Below are positions 35,164 to 43,774 of a stretch of 64,000 bases of DNA, piece by piece. Each line of letters starts with the position of its first letter. The stretch's first letter is position 1. Origin of the DNA: UBA10518 sp022837185 (lineage in GTDB: Bacteria > Desulfobacterota > Desulfobulbia > Desulfobulbales > Desulfobulbaceae). The stretch covers positions 52,793 to 116,792 of the forward strand of contig JAVEQK010000008.1 of the NCBI GenBank assembly GCA_034007705.1. The letters run 5' to 3'. The position numbers and the translations under genes were made by a program. The notes under the pieces were generated by a model that saw only the letters and a list, made by a program, of their open reading frames with translations, was not told the DNA's origin and ran no database searches.

Positions 35164-36845
35164 AATTGCTGGGACAGCTGCTGGTCGAATCATTCGGGGT
35201 GACGCCGGAGGCAGTCGCCCAGGCGCTTGTTCTGCAGCAGGAAAAAGGGGGCAGGATCGGGGAAATCCTTGTCCAGCAGAAGCATCTCAGCCCTGGGGAC
35301 CTCCATAAGGCCCGCAGCCTCCAGTGCGGTCTGCCCCTGGTCACCGAACTGCCGCCCAATCCCGACCCGTTTTTCACCTCCCGGGTCCCGATCCAGTTCC
35401 TGCGGAAGTTCAAAATGATTCCGGTGGCGACCCCGGCCGAATCCTATATCGCCCTGGCCGAACCCCTCCACTTTCAACAGGTTGACGACCTGCAGCGGAT
35501 TCTCAACTGGGAAGGGATGAAAATGGTCCTGGCGCCGCAGGAGGAAATTTTCAAGGCAATCAACCACTGTTACGACCGCAGCAGCCAGAACCGGGCGGAC
35601 CAGGTCATGCAGGACATGGATGTCGAAGACCCGGAAGCGATCATTTCCGAAATCGAGGAAACCGCCGATCTGCTCGACGATACCAGCGACGCCCCGGTCA
35701 TCAAGCTGGTCAACCTGATGCTGGCCCAGGCTGTTCGCGACAATGCCAGTGACATCCACATTGAGCCGTACCAGGATATGGTCAAGATCCGCAAACGGGT
35801 CGACGGCATCCTCTACGACATGTACACCCCTCCGACCCGCGTCAAATCCAAGCTGGTGTCCCGGATCAAAATAATGGCCAAGCTTGATATCGCGGAAAAG
35901 CGGCTGCCCCAGGACGGGAGGATAGAAATCCGCATCGCCGACCGCAATGTGGACATACGGGTTTCCACCCTTCCTACTTCCTTTGGGGAGCGGGTGGTCA
36001 TGCGGCTGCTGGACAAGTCCAATGTCCTGCTGTCCCTCCCGGACCTTGGCATGTCGCAAAGGGACCTGAACATCTTCCTCAAGCTGATCAAGGCCCCGCA
36101 CGGCATTATTCTGGTCACCGGGCCCACCGGCAGCGGCAAGACGACCACCCTGTATTCGGCCTTGAGCATCCTCAATAAGCCCGATATCAACATCATCACC
36201 ATCGAGGATCCGGTCGAGTACCAGATCAAGGGGATCAGTCAGGTCCAGGTCAACCCGAAGATCGACCTCACCTTTGCCAACGGCCTGCGGACAATCGTCC
36301 GGCAGGACCCTGATATCATCCTGGTCGGCGAAATCAGGGACCTGGAAACCGCCGAAATTGCCATCCAGTCGGCCTTGACCGGCCACCTGGTTTTTTCCAC
36401 CCTGCACACCAACGATGCCGCCAGCGCCGTGACCAGGCTGATCGACATGGGAGTGGAGTCGTTCCTTGTTTCCTCGTCGGTCAACGCGATCCTGGCCCAG
36501 CGGCTGGTCCGCAAGATTTGCAGGCATTGTTCGGAAGAGTTTGTGCCGGGCAGGGAATATCTTGCCCAGGTCGGGCTGCTGCCCGAGGATCTGGGGGACA
36601 GACCGTTATTCAGGAGCAAGGGATGCAACGAATGCCTGAATACCGGCTACCAGGGGCGGATCGGCATCTTTGAGCTGATGGTGATGAATGATGACCTGAA
36701 AAATTTTATTCTGACAACGTCCGATTCGAACCAGATCCAGCGCATGGCCCTGTCCAGCGGCGAAATGATCACCCTGCGCCAGGACGGCCTGCAAAAGGTG
36801 ATGGCCGGGCTGACCACCATCGAGGAGGTGTACCGGGTGACCTGA
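35160..36845 (+). CDS. gspE: Type II secretion ATPase GspE
   Basis: 561 residues. Cytoplasmic hexameric ATPase driving pseudopilus assembly. N1E/GspII_E domains at 1-140, then Walker A GPTGSGKTTTLYSAL near 320, Asp box ITIEDPVEYQI, Walker B IILVGEIRDLETAEIA, His box TGHLVFSTLHTNDA, and a zinc-binding tetra-Cys module CRHC...CNEC near 455-490. Overlaps the gspD stop by four bases. The gene is followed by gspF on the opposite strand. Confidence 0.95.
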   Translation: MKLLGQLLVESFGVTPEAVAQALVLQQEKGGRIGEILVQQKHLSPGDLHKARSLQCGLPLVTELPPNPDPFFTSRVPIQFLRKFKMIPVATPAESYIALAEPLHFQQVDDLQRILNWEGMKMVLAPQEEIFKAINHCYDRSSQNRADQVMQDMDVEDPEAIISEIEETADLLDDTSDAPVIKLVNLMLAQAVRDNASDIHIEPYQDMVKIRKRVDGILYDMYTPPTRVKSKLVSRIKIMAKLDIAEKRLPQDGRIEIRIADRNVDIRVSTLPTSFGERVVMRLLDKSNVLLSLPDLGMSQRDLNIFLKLIKAPHGIILVTGPTGSGKTTTLYSALSILNKPDINIITIEDPVEYQIKGISQVQVNPKIDLTFANGLRTIVRQDPDIILVGEIRDLETAEIAIQSALTGHLVFSTLHTNDAASAVTRLIDMGVESFLVSSSVNAILAQRLVRKICRHCSEEFVPGREYLAQVGLLPEDLGDRPLFRSKGCNECLNTGYQGRIGIFELMVMNDDLKNFILTTSDSNQIQRMALSSGEMITLRQDGLQKVMAGLTTIEEVYRVT

Positions 36846-36871
36846 CCCCGGTGTTTCCCCGGAGATCGGCC

Positions 36872-38098
36872 TCATCTGATCAGCTGATTCATCTCGAAAA
36901 TCGGCAGCAGAATGGAGAGGACGATAAAGAGCATCATCACCCCCATGAACAGGATCATGAAGGGTTCGATGAGGGAAGTCAAGGCCTTGATTTTGGTTTC
37001 AACTTCTTTTTCGTAGCTGTCCGCGACCTTGAAGAGCATCGATTCCAGGGTGCCGCTCTGCTCGCCCACGGCGATCATCTGCACCATCATCGGCATGAAC
37101 CATCTGCTGTCCCGGAGCGTCCGCGAAAGTGATCCTCCCTTTTCCAGTTCCTCTGTGGCCGCGTCAATGACCTCGGCCAGCAGGACATTGTTGAAGATGT
37201 TCTGGACTATTTTCAGCGACGTCACAAGCGGAACGCCCGATTGCAGGAGGCTGCCCAGGGAGCGCCCGACCCGGGCCCCGGCGATCCTGATGTTCAGGTC
37301 TCCGAGCAGGGGAAAGGTCAGTTTGAAGCGGTCCCAGATTCTTCGCCCTTTCGGCAGTTGAATGGCAAAGCGGATGGCCAGGAGGATGCCGGCCAGCGCC
37401 AGCGCCAGCAGCCACCAGTATCTGCCGAGGAAATTACTCACGTTGATCAGGATGATCGTCGGCAGGGGCAGGGCTTCCTGGGATTCGGCAAATACCTCGG
37501 TAATATTCGGGACGACGAGGGTCAGCAGGAGAAAGAGGATCACTATGCCGACCAGGGAGAGAATAACGGGATAGATGAGGGCGACGCTCACCCGGGATTT
37601 CAGCGCCTGCTGATTTTCACCGAATTCGGCGAGCTGATCCAGGACAATATCAAGGGAACCGGAGGCCTCGCCCGCTTTGACCATATTGACGTAGATCTTG
37701 GAAAAAAGGGCCGGATGTTCACCCAGGGCCGAGCTGAAGGAGTTCCCTTCGTTCACGGAATCCTTGAGCTGGGCGATGATTTTTTTCAGGGTCTGATTGG
37801 AAGTCTGCTGGATGAGGCCGTTCAGGGCCGGCACCAGCGGAATGCCCGCACCGAGGAGGGTTGCCAGTTGTCTCGTTGCGACATGGATTTCCTGCTGTTT
37901 GACCCGCTGGAAGAGGGGGAGGGTCAGGGCCATGCGTTCCGCTTTTTTTCGTGAGGCGGGTTCGGATTCGCGAATATCCACCGGGTAGTTGCCCGCGTGC
38001 CTGATTTTCTGCCGGGCGGCTGCCTGACTGTCGGCGTCGATTATTCCTTTCAGCTTTTTTCCGGCCTTGTCAAGGGCTGTATATTCGTAAACCGGCAT
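36872..38098 (-). CDS. gspF: Type II secretion inner-membrane protein GspF, encoded convergently to gspE
   Basis: 408 residues from the MPVYEYTALDKAG start at 38098, a standard GspF beginning; longer in-frame extensions are not family-like. Polytopic platform protein with two homologous GspF domains (FSSALGEHPALFSKIYVNMVKAGEASGSLD and LSRTLRDSRWFMPMMVQMIAVGEQSGTLE) and three transmembrane segments. It normally follows gspE on the same strand; here 26 bases separate the two convergent stops. No gspG or gspH is found on either side, so the major pseudopilin is encoded elsewhere. Confidence 0.93.
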   Translation of the reverse strand: MPVYEYTALDKAGKKLKGIIDADSQAAARQKIRHAGNYPVDIRESEPASRKKAERMALTLPLFQRVKQQEIHVATRQLATLLGAGIPLVPALNGLIQQTSNQTLKKIIAQLKDSVNEGNSFSSALGEHPALFSKIYVNMVKAGEASGSLDIVLDQLAEFGENQQALKSRVSVALIYPVILSLVGIVILFLLLTLVVPNITEVFAESQEALPLPTIILINVSNFLGRYWWLLALALAGILLAIRFAIQLPKGRRIWDRFKLTFPLLGDLNIRIAGARVGRSLGSLLQSGVPLVTSLKIVQNIFNNVLLAEVIDAATEELEKGGSLSRTLRDSRWFMPMMVQMIAVGEQSGTLESMLFKVADSYEKEVETKIKALTSLIEPFMILFMGVMMLFIVLSILLPIFEMNQLIR

Positions 38099-38235
38099 TG
38101 TCGGACACTCGCTGTACAGGTTTGCGGAACAGGGAGCCGCGGGCGGAACCCCCTGCATTATACCGGCTGCCGGTACCCATGGAAATAAAAACTTCCCGGG
38201 CGGGCCGGAAAAATGGCCCCCCGGCCGTTCAACCG

Positions 38236-38263
38236 TTGCACCGTACAGTTGATATGATATGAT
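38236..38263 (+). promoter_or_regulatory. Sigma-70 promoter for the SelW-like gene
   Basis: TTGCAC (38236-38241) and TATGAT (38258-38263) spaced by 16 bases; start near 38270. A small inverted repeat CGGCAT/ATGCCG lies in the 48-base leader. Confidence 0.55.
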
Positions 38264-38317
38264 GGTGCGGGAAGATTGGCGGCATGCCTGACGGGATGCC
38301 GAAAAAGGAGGGAGGGC

Positions 38318-38539
38318 ATGAAAATATCCATCGAATATTGCAGCAGATGAAGTTACAGGCCCCGGGCCTCCGGTCTGGAGGAGGAGCTGAAAAAAGAGTT
38401 GGGACAGGATGTCGACGTGGAGCTGATCGCCGGATCAAACGGCATATTTGATGTCAGGGTGGACGGCCGGGTGGTTTTCTCCAAGCGGGAAGCGGGTCGT
38501 TTCCCCGACGCGGAAGATATCCTCTCCCGGCTCCGCTGA
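38318..38539 (+). CDS. SelW/Rdx-family selenoprotein (UGA read as selenocysteine at codon 11)
   Basis: 73 residues when TGA at 38348-38350 is read through. The redox motif is CSR-Sec (C8, U11), the CxxU of the Rdx (SelW/SelT/SelH) family, followed by the family stretch SYRPRASGLEEEL and, near the end, VVFSKREAGRFPDAEDIL, where GRFP is a hallmark. The strong ribosome site AAGGAGGGAGG ends just before ATG 38318. A SECIS-type hairpin follows the UGA. It is a small thioredoxin-like cytoplasmic protein, thought to act in thiol redox reactions. Ordinary gene finding reports nothing here because of the stop at codon 11. Confidence 0.92.
38348..38381 (+). promoter_or_regulatory. Bacterial SECIS element of the SelW-like gene
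   Basis: UGA 38348-38350, then a 5-bp all-strong stem CCUCC (38367-38371) / GGAGG (38377-38381) with loop GGUCU (38372-38376). The apical GG is 21-22 bases after the UGA. The loop is identical to that of the other SECIS in this window at 2364-2368. Confidence 0.87.
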
Positions 38540-38596
38540 AGAGGAGGGGAATCGGGTTTGGGGAAGCCGTTCAGGCCGTGCCGGGAGCGGCGGGAG

Positions 38597-39052
38597 TTAT
38601 TTGGGCGTCGGATTCCGCCGGCTGAAGGCAAGGAAGTTTTCCACAAGCCTGCGGCTTTCCTCCGGCCGGGATTCCAGAAAATTGATGAAATGTATGATCC
38701 GGTCGATAATCGCCTGGGGGGCCGCATGCTCAACCCTGCAGGCTCCCTGTTCCGCCGTTTCCTCGTCGATGCCGAGCACCTCGACAAAAAACTGTTTGAG
38801 GGCATTGTGCCGCCGGATCACGTCCAGGGCCGCTTTGCGGCCGTTGTTCGTCAGCGTGATGGCCTCGTACGGCGCATAGTTGATAAGTCCTTTTCTGGCC
38901 AGGGAGCGCAGGGCTTCGGTAACCGATGCGCCGCTGACATCGAGGCGGGCGGCGATATCCTTGCTGCGGGCTGTCTGTTTCTCGGCGATGATGTTGTATA
39001 TGGCCTCGATATAGTCCTCGAGGCTGGCGCTGAGATCAAATGACTGCGGCAT
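38597..39052 (-). CDS. DtxR-family metal-dependent transcription regulator
   Basis: 151 residues: winged helix at 8-70 (SLEDYIEAIYNIIAEKQTARSKDIAARLDVSGASVTEALRSLARKGLI) and the helical dimerisation/metal domain with HNALKQFFVEVLGID and CRVEHAAPQAIIDRI. The missing SH3-like third domain makes it like MntR or short IdeR-type proteins. Metal (Mn or Fe) cannot be decided. No transporter gene adjoins it; recN starts 165 bases away in the opposite direction. Confidence 0.88.
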   Translation of the reverse strand: MPQSFDLSASLEDYIEAIYNIIAEKQTARSKDIAARLDVSGASVTEALRSLARKGLINYAPYEAITLTNNGRKAALDVIRRHNALKQFFVEVLGIDEETAEQGACRVEHAAPQAIIDRIIHFINFLESRPEESRRLVENFLAFSRRNPTPK

Positions 39053-39216
39053 GCTGTTCCATTGCTGTCCGCTGCGATACCTGGCCGATACCGTTGCGGG
39101 GCTGCGTATTTTCGAGGATAATGCAAAAGATACCTGTTGCCGTCTGGACCGTCAAGGACATTATTCTTTCTCCATGCGGGCCGGGGGGCATGTGGTGGTG
39201 AAGGCGGGGCGGAATC

Positions 39217-40911
39217 ATGCTGCGTGAACTGCGCATTCAGAACATGGCGCTGATTGATTCACTCCAGCTGGATTTCACCGGAGGGCACGGCGGACTGGCA
39301 GTGTTGACCGGTGAAACGGGCGCGGGCAAGTCCATCATTCTCCAGGCCCTGCATCTGCTCGCCGGCGGAAGGGGAGCGGCATCCTGGATCCGCAGCGACA
39401 GGGACCAGGCTACAGTTGAAGGCCTGTTTACTTTTCCGCCGCACCATGCCGATCTGCTCCAGCTGCTGGATGAACAGGAAATCGAACAGGATGGGGAATG
39501 CATTATCAGGAGGATTTTTCATCGCAACGGCCGCAGCAGGTTTTATGTCAATGACCGGCTGGTGACCGCCGGCCTGGTTGGCGATATAACGGAAAATCTT
39601 GTCAACATCGCCTCCCAGCACGACCATCAGCAGTTGCTGGTGACCCGGCGGCACCTTGATTTTCTTGACACGTTCGGTGAATTATGGGATTTGCGCGGCA
39701 AATATGCGGAACTGTACAACCAAAGACAGCAGCTTGCCGCGAAATTGCATCTCCTCCGGCAAAAGGAGGAGGACAAGGAGCAGCGGCGGGAATTTCTGGC
39801 CTTTCAGCTCGACGAGATCAGCAGAGCGCGGCTGGTTCCCGGCGAGGACGCCGCCCTGGTTGAGGAGCGCGACCGGCTGAAATCCTCCGCCGTTCTGGGG
39901 GAACTGGCGGGGCGAAGTCTGGAGCTGCTGCGGACCGGCGTGCTCGAGAGCATTGCGGCGATCCGCAAGGACATCGAGCAGGCCGCTTCCCTTGACAAGG
40001 GGTTGCAGCCCCTGGCGGAGCGGATTGTCTCCTCCTGCTATGAAATCGAGGATTTCGAGCTTACCCTGAAGGATTATCTGGAAGCCATCCCCGGTAATCA
40101 GCAGCGGCTGGAAGAGCTGAACGAGCGGCTGGCCCTGTTCAAGCAATTGCAGCGCAAATATGGTCCGACCCTTGAAAGTGTCATTGACTACGGCCGCCGG
40201 GCCGAAACCGAGCTGACGGCACTGGACGGCATGGAAAGGGAAATCGTCGACATCAGCCGCCGGCTGGAGGTCCTCAACCGGGAAGTCCTGGACAAAGCCG
40301 GCGAACTTTCCCGCCGCCGCGCCGCCGCGGGGCGAAAACTCAACGAGGCCATGGCCGAAGAGCTCCAGTCCCTCGGCTTTTCCCATGCTGTTTTTGAGGT
40401 TGCCCTGGATGTCCCGGCGGCGATGGACCTGGACGCCCTGCAGCACACCGGCCGGGACCAGGTGGAATTTCTTTTTTCCGCCAATCCCGGCGAACCCGCC
40501 AAACCGCTGGCCAGAATAGCTTCCGGCGGGGAGCTTTCCCGCCTGATGCTGGCCATGAAATGCATCCTGGCCCGCCGGGACCGGGTCGAAACCGTCGTGT
40601 TTGACGAGGTTGACGCGGGGATAGGCGGCCAGGCCGCCGAAGCGGTGGCCAGGAAGATCGTCGAGCTCTCCTCCCATCACCAGGTCATCTGCATCACCCA
40701 CCTGCCCCAGATCGCGGCCCGGGCCGATGAACATTTCATGGTCACCAAATCCGTCGTCAACGGCCGCACCGTCTCGCTCATCAATCTGCTGCACAAGGAG
40801 GAAAGGGTCATGGAACTGGCGAGGATGCTCGGGGGCGACAATCTCACCGGTCAGACCATAGCCTATGCCAGGGAACTGGCGGGGGGCAGGAGCGGGAGGC
40901 CGGCATCGTGA
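39217..40911 (+). CDS. recN: DNA repair protein RecN
   Basis: 564 residues, full length. SMC-like ATPase acting in double-strand break repair. Walker A GETGAGKSIILQAL at about 33, a central coiled coil of 300 residues (150-360 with many Glu/Arg heptads), and the C-terminal ABC signature ASGGELSRLMLAMKCIL with Walker B VVFDEVDAGIGG and CITHLPQIAARAD. AGGCGGGGC-type weak ribosome site before ATG. No SOS box was recognised upstream. GTG of the next gene overlaps its stop. Confidence 0.95.
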   Translation: MLRELRIQNMALIDSLQLDFTGGHGGLAVLTGETGAGKSIILQALHLLAGGRGAASWIRSDRDQATVEGLFTFPPHHADLLQLLDEQEIEQDGECIIRRIFHRNGRSRFYVNDRLVTAGLVGDITENLVNIASQHDHQQLLVTRRHLDFLDTFGELWDLRGKYAELYNQRQQLAAKLHLLRQKEEDKEQRREFLAFQLDEISRARLVPGEDAALVEERDRLKSSAVLGELAGRSLELLRTGVLESIAAIRKDIEQAASLDKGLQPLAERIVSSCYEIEDFELTLKDYLEAIPGNQQRLEELNERLALFKQLQRKYGPTLESVIDYGRRAETELTALDGMEREIVDISRRLEVLNREVLDKAGELSRRRAAAGRKLNEAMAEELQSLGFSHAVFEVALDVPAAMDLDALQHTGRDQVEFLFSANPGEPAKPLARIASGGELSRLMLAMKCILARRDRVETVVFDEVDAGIGGQAAEAVARKIVELSSHHQVICITHLPQIAARADEHFMVTKSVVNGRTVSLINLLHKEERVMELARMLGGDNLTGQTIAYARELAGGRSGRPAS

Positions 40912-41951
40912 GCCGGGACGCCGCGATCGGTCTTTTTTCCGGGGGGCTGGACTCCATCCTGGCCTGCAGGATGATCCAGGCCCAGGGCATCACTGTCTTG
41001 GCGCTGAAATTCGTCACGCCCTTTTTTGACGATCACCTCCTGGCGCGCCGGGAGGAGTACTGCGCGGAAATACTGCGGAAATACGGCATCACGGTGCAGG
41101 TTGTCGACTGCGGCCTGGAGTATATGGAGCTGCTCAAAAATCCCAAGTACGGGTTCGGCAAAAATTTCAACCCCTGCGTCGACTGCAAGATTTTCATGTT
41201 GACCAGGGCGCGGAAAATGATGGCCGATGCCGGTGCTGCGTTCCTGATCACCGGCGAAGTGCTGGGGCAGCGCCCCATGTCGCAGCGGCGTGACACTTTG
41301 CGGGTCATTGAAAGGGAAAGCGGCTGCGAGGATATTCTCCTTCGCCCCCTGTGCGCCAGGAGGCTGCCGGAAACAAAGCCGGAGCGGGAAGGGGTGGTTG
41401 ACAGGGAGAGGCTGCTCGATTTTACCGGCCGGGGCCGGCGCCGGCAAATGGAGCTGGCGGAGGAATTCGGGATCAGGGAATATCCAGCTCCGGCCGGCGG
41501 CTGCATCCTGACCGATCCCAATCTGGGCGGGAGGATTGACAGGTACTACCGCGACCGGTTCGCCTCGGGAAACGGCCGGCTGAGGGAAAACGACATCCGT
41601 CTGCTCCTGCTTGGCCGCCAGTTCCATCTCCCCGGGGGACACTGGTTCATCCTCGGCCGCAATCAACAGGAAAACGATAGAATACAGACTCTGGCGGACG
41701 AAGAAGACTGGGTGCTGACCATGACGGAGCGGCCGGGTCCGACCGGACTGGCGCGGCGCCCCCCTTTGTCCCTTGATCAGCCGGCCGGAGACGAGCTATG
41801 CAGGCTGGCGGCCGGCCTGGTCGTCCGCTTCGGAGGCAAGAAAGAGGGGAGAGGAAGCCGGGCGGAAGTCCGGGTCCGGCAGGCGGGGAACGCAAGCAAG
41901 ATGATCGTTGAACCGCTGGAGGACTCCCGCTTTCTCGACTGGCGATTCTGA
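40908..41951 (+). CDS. PP-loop ATPase, thiouridylase-like tRNA/sulphur-transfer protein
   Basis: 347 residues from GTG 40908. The PP-loop motif LFSGGLDSILACRMI at residues 8-22 binds ATP for adenylation of a target. Two Cys motifs, PCVDC near 86 and GGC near 199, fit a sulphur carrier or metal site. The family is annotated as tRNA thiouridylase or ThiI-like, but no RNA-binding domain is visible, and the C-terminal 130 residues are not a known modification domain to me. Substrate unknown. Translationally coupled to recN. Confidence 0.75.
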   Translation: MSRDAAIGLFSGGLDSILACRMIQAQGITVLALKFVTPFFDDHLLARREEYCAEILRKYGITVQVVDCGLEYMELLKNPKYGFGKNFNPCVDCKIFMLTRARKMMADAGAAFLITGEVLGQRPMSQRRDTLRVIERESGCEDILLRPLCARRLPETKPEREGVVDRERLLDFTGRGRRRQMELAEEFGIREYPAPAGGCILTDPNLGGRIDRYYRDRFASGNGRLRENDIRLLLLGRQFHLPGGHWFILGRNQQENDRIQTLADEEDWVLTMTERPGPTGLARRPPLSLDQPAGDELCRLAAGLVVRFGGKKEGRGSRAEVRVRQAGNASKMIVEPLEDSRFLDWRF

Positions 41952-41969
41952 AGATGGAGCAGGAAGAAG

Positions 41970-42010
41970 GAAGCGGGAAGCAGGGGAACCTGATTCCCGG
42001 GCCCCGCTTC
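41970..42010. terminator. Hairpin between convergent genes, possible bidirectional terminator
   Basis: Outer 8-bp stem GAAGCGGG (41970-41977) with CCCGCTTC (42003-42010), and an inner stem GGGAA/TTCCC. It spans the gap between two convergent genes and overlaps the stop of the dCMP deaminase. No T tract. Confidence 0.4.
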
Positions 42011-42500
42011 ACGAGTAAAAGCTGAGCAGGATGGATTTCCGTTCCGGAACGAAGCGGCGGTAAGGTATGCGGGCCTGGTCGAGCATGATCTTCGAGGCCC
42101 GGACCAGGTCGGTGTCCTTGTATTTGTCGGAGAGGTAGATGATCTCCTGAATGCCGGACTGGATGATGACCTTGGTGCACTCGTTGCAGGGGAAAAGCAC
42201 CACGTATATCCGGGAATCGCGGAGATCGGCGGTTATGGAATTCAGGACGGCGTTCAGCTCGGCATGGCAGACGTAGGGGTATTTGGTGTCCAGAAAGTTG
42301 CCCTCCCTGTCCCAGGGCAGCTCATCATCGGAACATCCCCAGGGAAAACCGTTATACCCCACGCCGACGATTTTGTTCTGGGAGTTGGCGACGCAGGCCC
42401 CTACCTGGGTGTTGGGGTCCTTGGAACGCTGGCCGGAAAGAAGCGCGACCGCCATGAAGTATTCGTCCCAGGAAAGGTAATCCTTCCGTTTTCCAACCAT
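42009..42500 (-). CDS. Deoxycytidylate deaminase
   Basis: 163 residues. Deaminates dCMP to dUMP, feeding thymidylate synthesis. Zinc-dependent active site: HAELNAVLN (His ligand and catalytic Glu) and PCNECTK (two Cys ligands). SKDPNTQVGACVAN and YNGFPWGCSDDELPWDR are typical of the ComEB/Dcd-type group, with a further potential structural zinc site. Monocistronic or with the hydrolase 26 bases upstream. Confidence 0.93.
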   Translation of the reverse strand: MVGKRKDYLSWDEYFMAVALLSGQRSKDPNTQVGACVANSQNKIVGVGYNGFPWGCSDDELPWDREGNFLDTKYPYVCHAELNAVLNSITADLRDSRIYVVLFPCNECTKVIIQSGIQEIIYLSDKYKDTDLVRASKIMLDQARIPYRRFVPERKSILLSFYS

Positions 42501-42526
42501 ATCTGCTGAACGCCTTGTTTGCCTGT

Positions 42527-43489
42527 CTACCGGTTTCCCCGCCGGCGGGGCTGTTCGGCGCCGGCGGCCTTGTCCGCGAACCGCCTGATCGTTTCAAAGT
42601 ACAGCCTGCCCCCCGTCATGATCACGGAATTATGATCCGCTCCGGGGACAATCTGCAGTTCCTTGTATTTGGCGCCGGCGGCGGCGTGGAGCTTCTGAGC
42701 CTGCCCCAGGGGGATAAGGGTGTCGCGCTGACCGTGCAGGATCAGGATCGGCTTGGTGACCGATTCGATTTTACGGATGTTGTTGAAGCCGTCCTCCTCC
42801 GTCAGTCCCATGGCGGTCAGGTCGACCCCCAGGTTTGCGGCCAGGGGGACTGTTTCGGCGAATCCGCTTTCAATGATCAGTCCGTCAATTTCGGCATTGT
42901 GTTCAGCCGCCAGGTCAATGGCGCTGGCGCTGCCGAGCGACCGTCCCATGACCAGGAAGCTGCCTGCCCAGCCGTTCTGCGCCAGCCATTCCCTGGCTTC
43001 CCGGTAGATGGCGCGGCCGTCGCTGATCATGCCCCCGACCGAGGGAGTTCCCCCGCTCCAGCCGTATCCCCGGTAGTCGCAGATGAGCAGGTTGAGATTC
43101 TGACCGGCATAGAAAGGCCCGATATCATCATAATCGGCAACCGTCTCGCCGTTGCCGTGAAAGTAGAGTATGACCGGCTGGTCCTTTTCGGCCCGATGCA
43201 GGCGGCAGCCGATCCGGACGTCGTCGGCCACGGAAAAATCGATGTCCTGGGCACCGGGGGGCGGCGGGGTTCTTGCCGTTGGGCGGGGATAAAATATGAA
43301 CCGGAGAATTTCCGGGCGGTCAAGTTTATGCAGATCAGGCACTGTTCCCTCCGCTCTGGCAGTATCTATTCCAAGCAGGAAAAATAGGGCGGCGATCGGC
43401 AGGAAGATCCGGCTGAGCGGCGCCCGGTCCGGGCTTGAGCGTGTCGGAGGCCGACGGCTCCCCGTCCGCCCCGGATGTCTGCCTTTCAT
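42527..43489 (-). CDS. Exported alpha/beta hydrolase
   Basis: 320 residues from the ATG at 43489; an earlier ATG nine codons before is possible. N-terminal signal or anchor (IFLPIAALFFLLGIDTARA). Alpha/beta-hydrolase core: VILYFHGNGETVADY (oxyanion HGN), nucleophile MGRSLGSASAI (GxSxG), acidic residue in PILILHGQRDTLIPL and His in GADHNSV. Serine esterase activity is likely; substrate unknown. BEM46-like family of membrane-associated hydrolases. Confidence 0.85.
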   Translation of the reverse strand: MKGRHPGRTGSRRPPTRSSPDRAPLSRIFLPIAALFFLLGIDTARAEGTVPDLHKLDRPEILRFIFYPRPTARTPPPPGAQDIDFSVADDVRIGCRLHRAEKDQPVILYFHGNGETVADYDDIGPFYAGQNLNLLICDYRGYGWSGGTPSVGGMISDGRAIYREAREWLAQNGWAGSFLVMGRSLGSASAIDLAAEHNAEIDGLIIESGFAETVPLAANLGVDLTAMGLTEEDGFNNIRKIESVTKPILILHGQRDTLIPLGQAQKLHAAAGAKYKELQIVPGADHNSVIMTGGRLYFETIRRFADKAAGAEQPRRRGNR

Positions 43490-43534
43490 TGTAGTCAACT
43501 TGTGGGCCCCGGTCAATTCCTGTCTGGCGCAAAG

Positions 43535-43753
43535 TCAATTTGCCGCGGTTTTTCTGAGCAATTTCGCGATCAGCAGGATCAGAGGAAAAAGATGAAAAAA
43601 AAGATCAAAGATGTCAATGGGCCTCCGCAGGGTCCCGTTGACCAGCATGCGGAATTTCTCCACCACATGCGGTTCCGGGTAAATAGGGGCCAGGCCGATG
43701 AACAGGGCGGCGGCGACAAGGATTGCAAAGGGGATTCGGTCAAGCCATTCCAT
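43535..43753 (-). CDS. Small conserved two-helix membrane protein
   Basis: 72 residues with two hydrophobic helices (IPFAILVAAALFIGLAPIY and LFFHLFPLILLIAKLL) joined by EPHVVEKFRMLVNGTLRRPIDIFD. I recall small proteins of this pattern near envelope genes in Proteobacteria, sometimes labelled RND transporter, but nothing supports that function. 21 bases after the ppsR stop, so likely in one operon. Confidence 0.65.
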   Translation of the reverse strand: MEWLDRIPFAILVAAALFIGLAPIYPEPHVVEKFRMLVNGTLRRPIDIFDLFFHLFPLILLIAKLLRKTAAN

Positions 43754-43774
43754 AGAGTGTTCCCCGGCAAAAAC

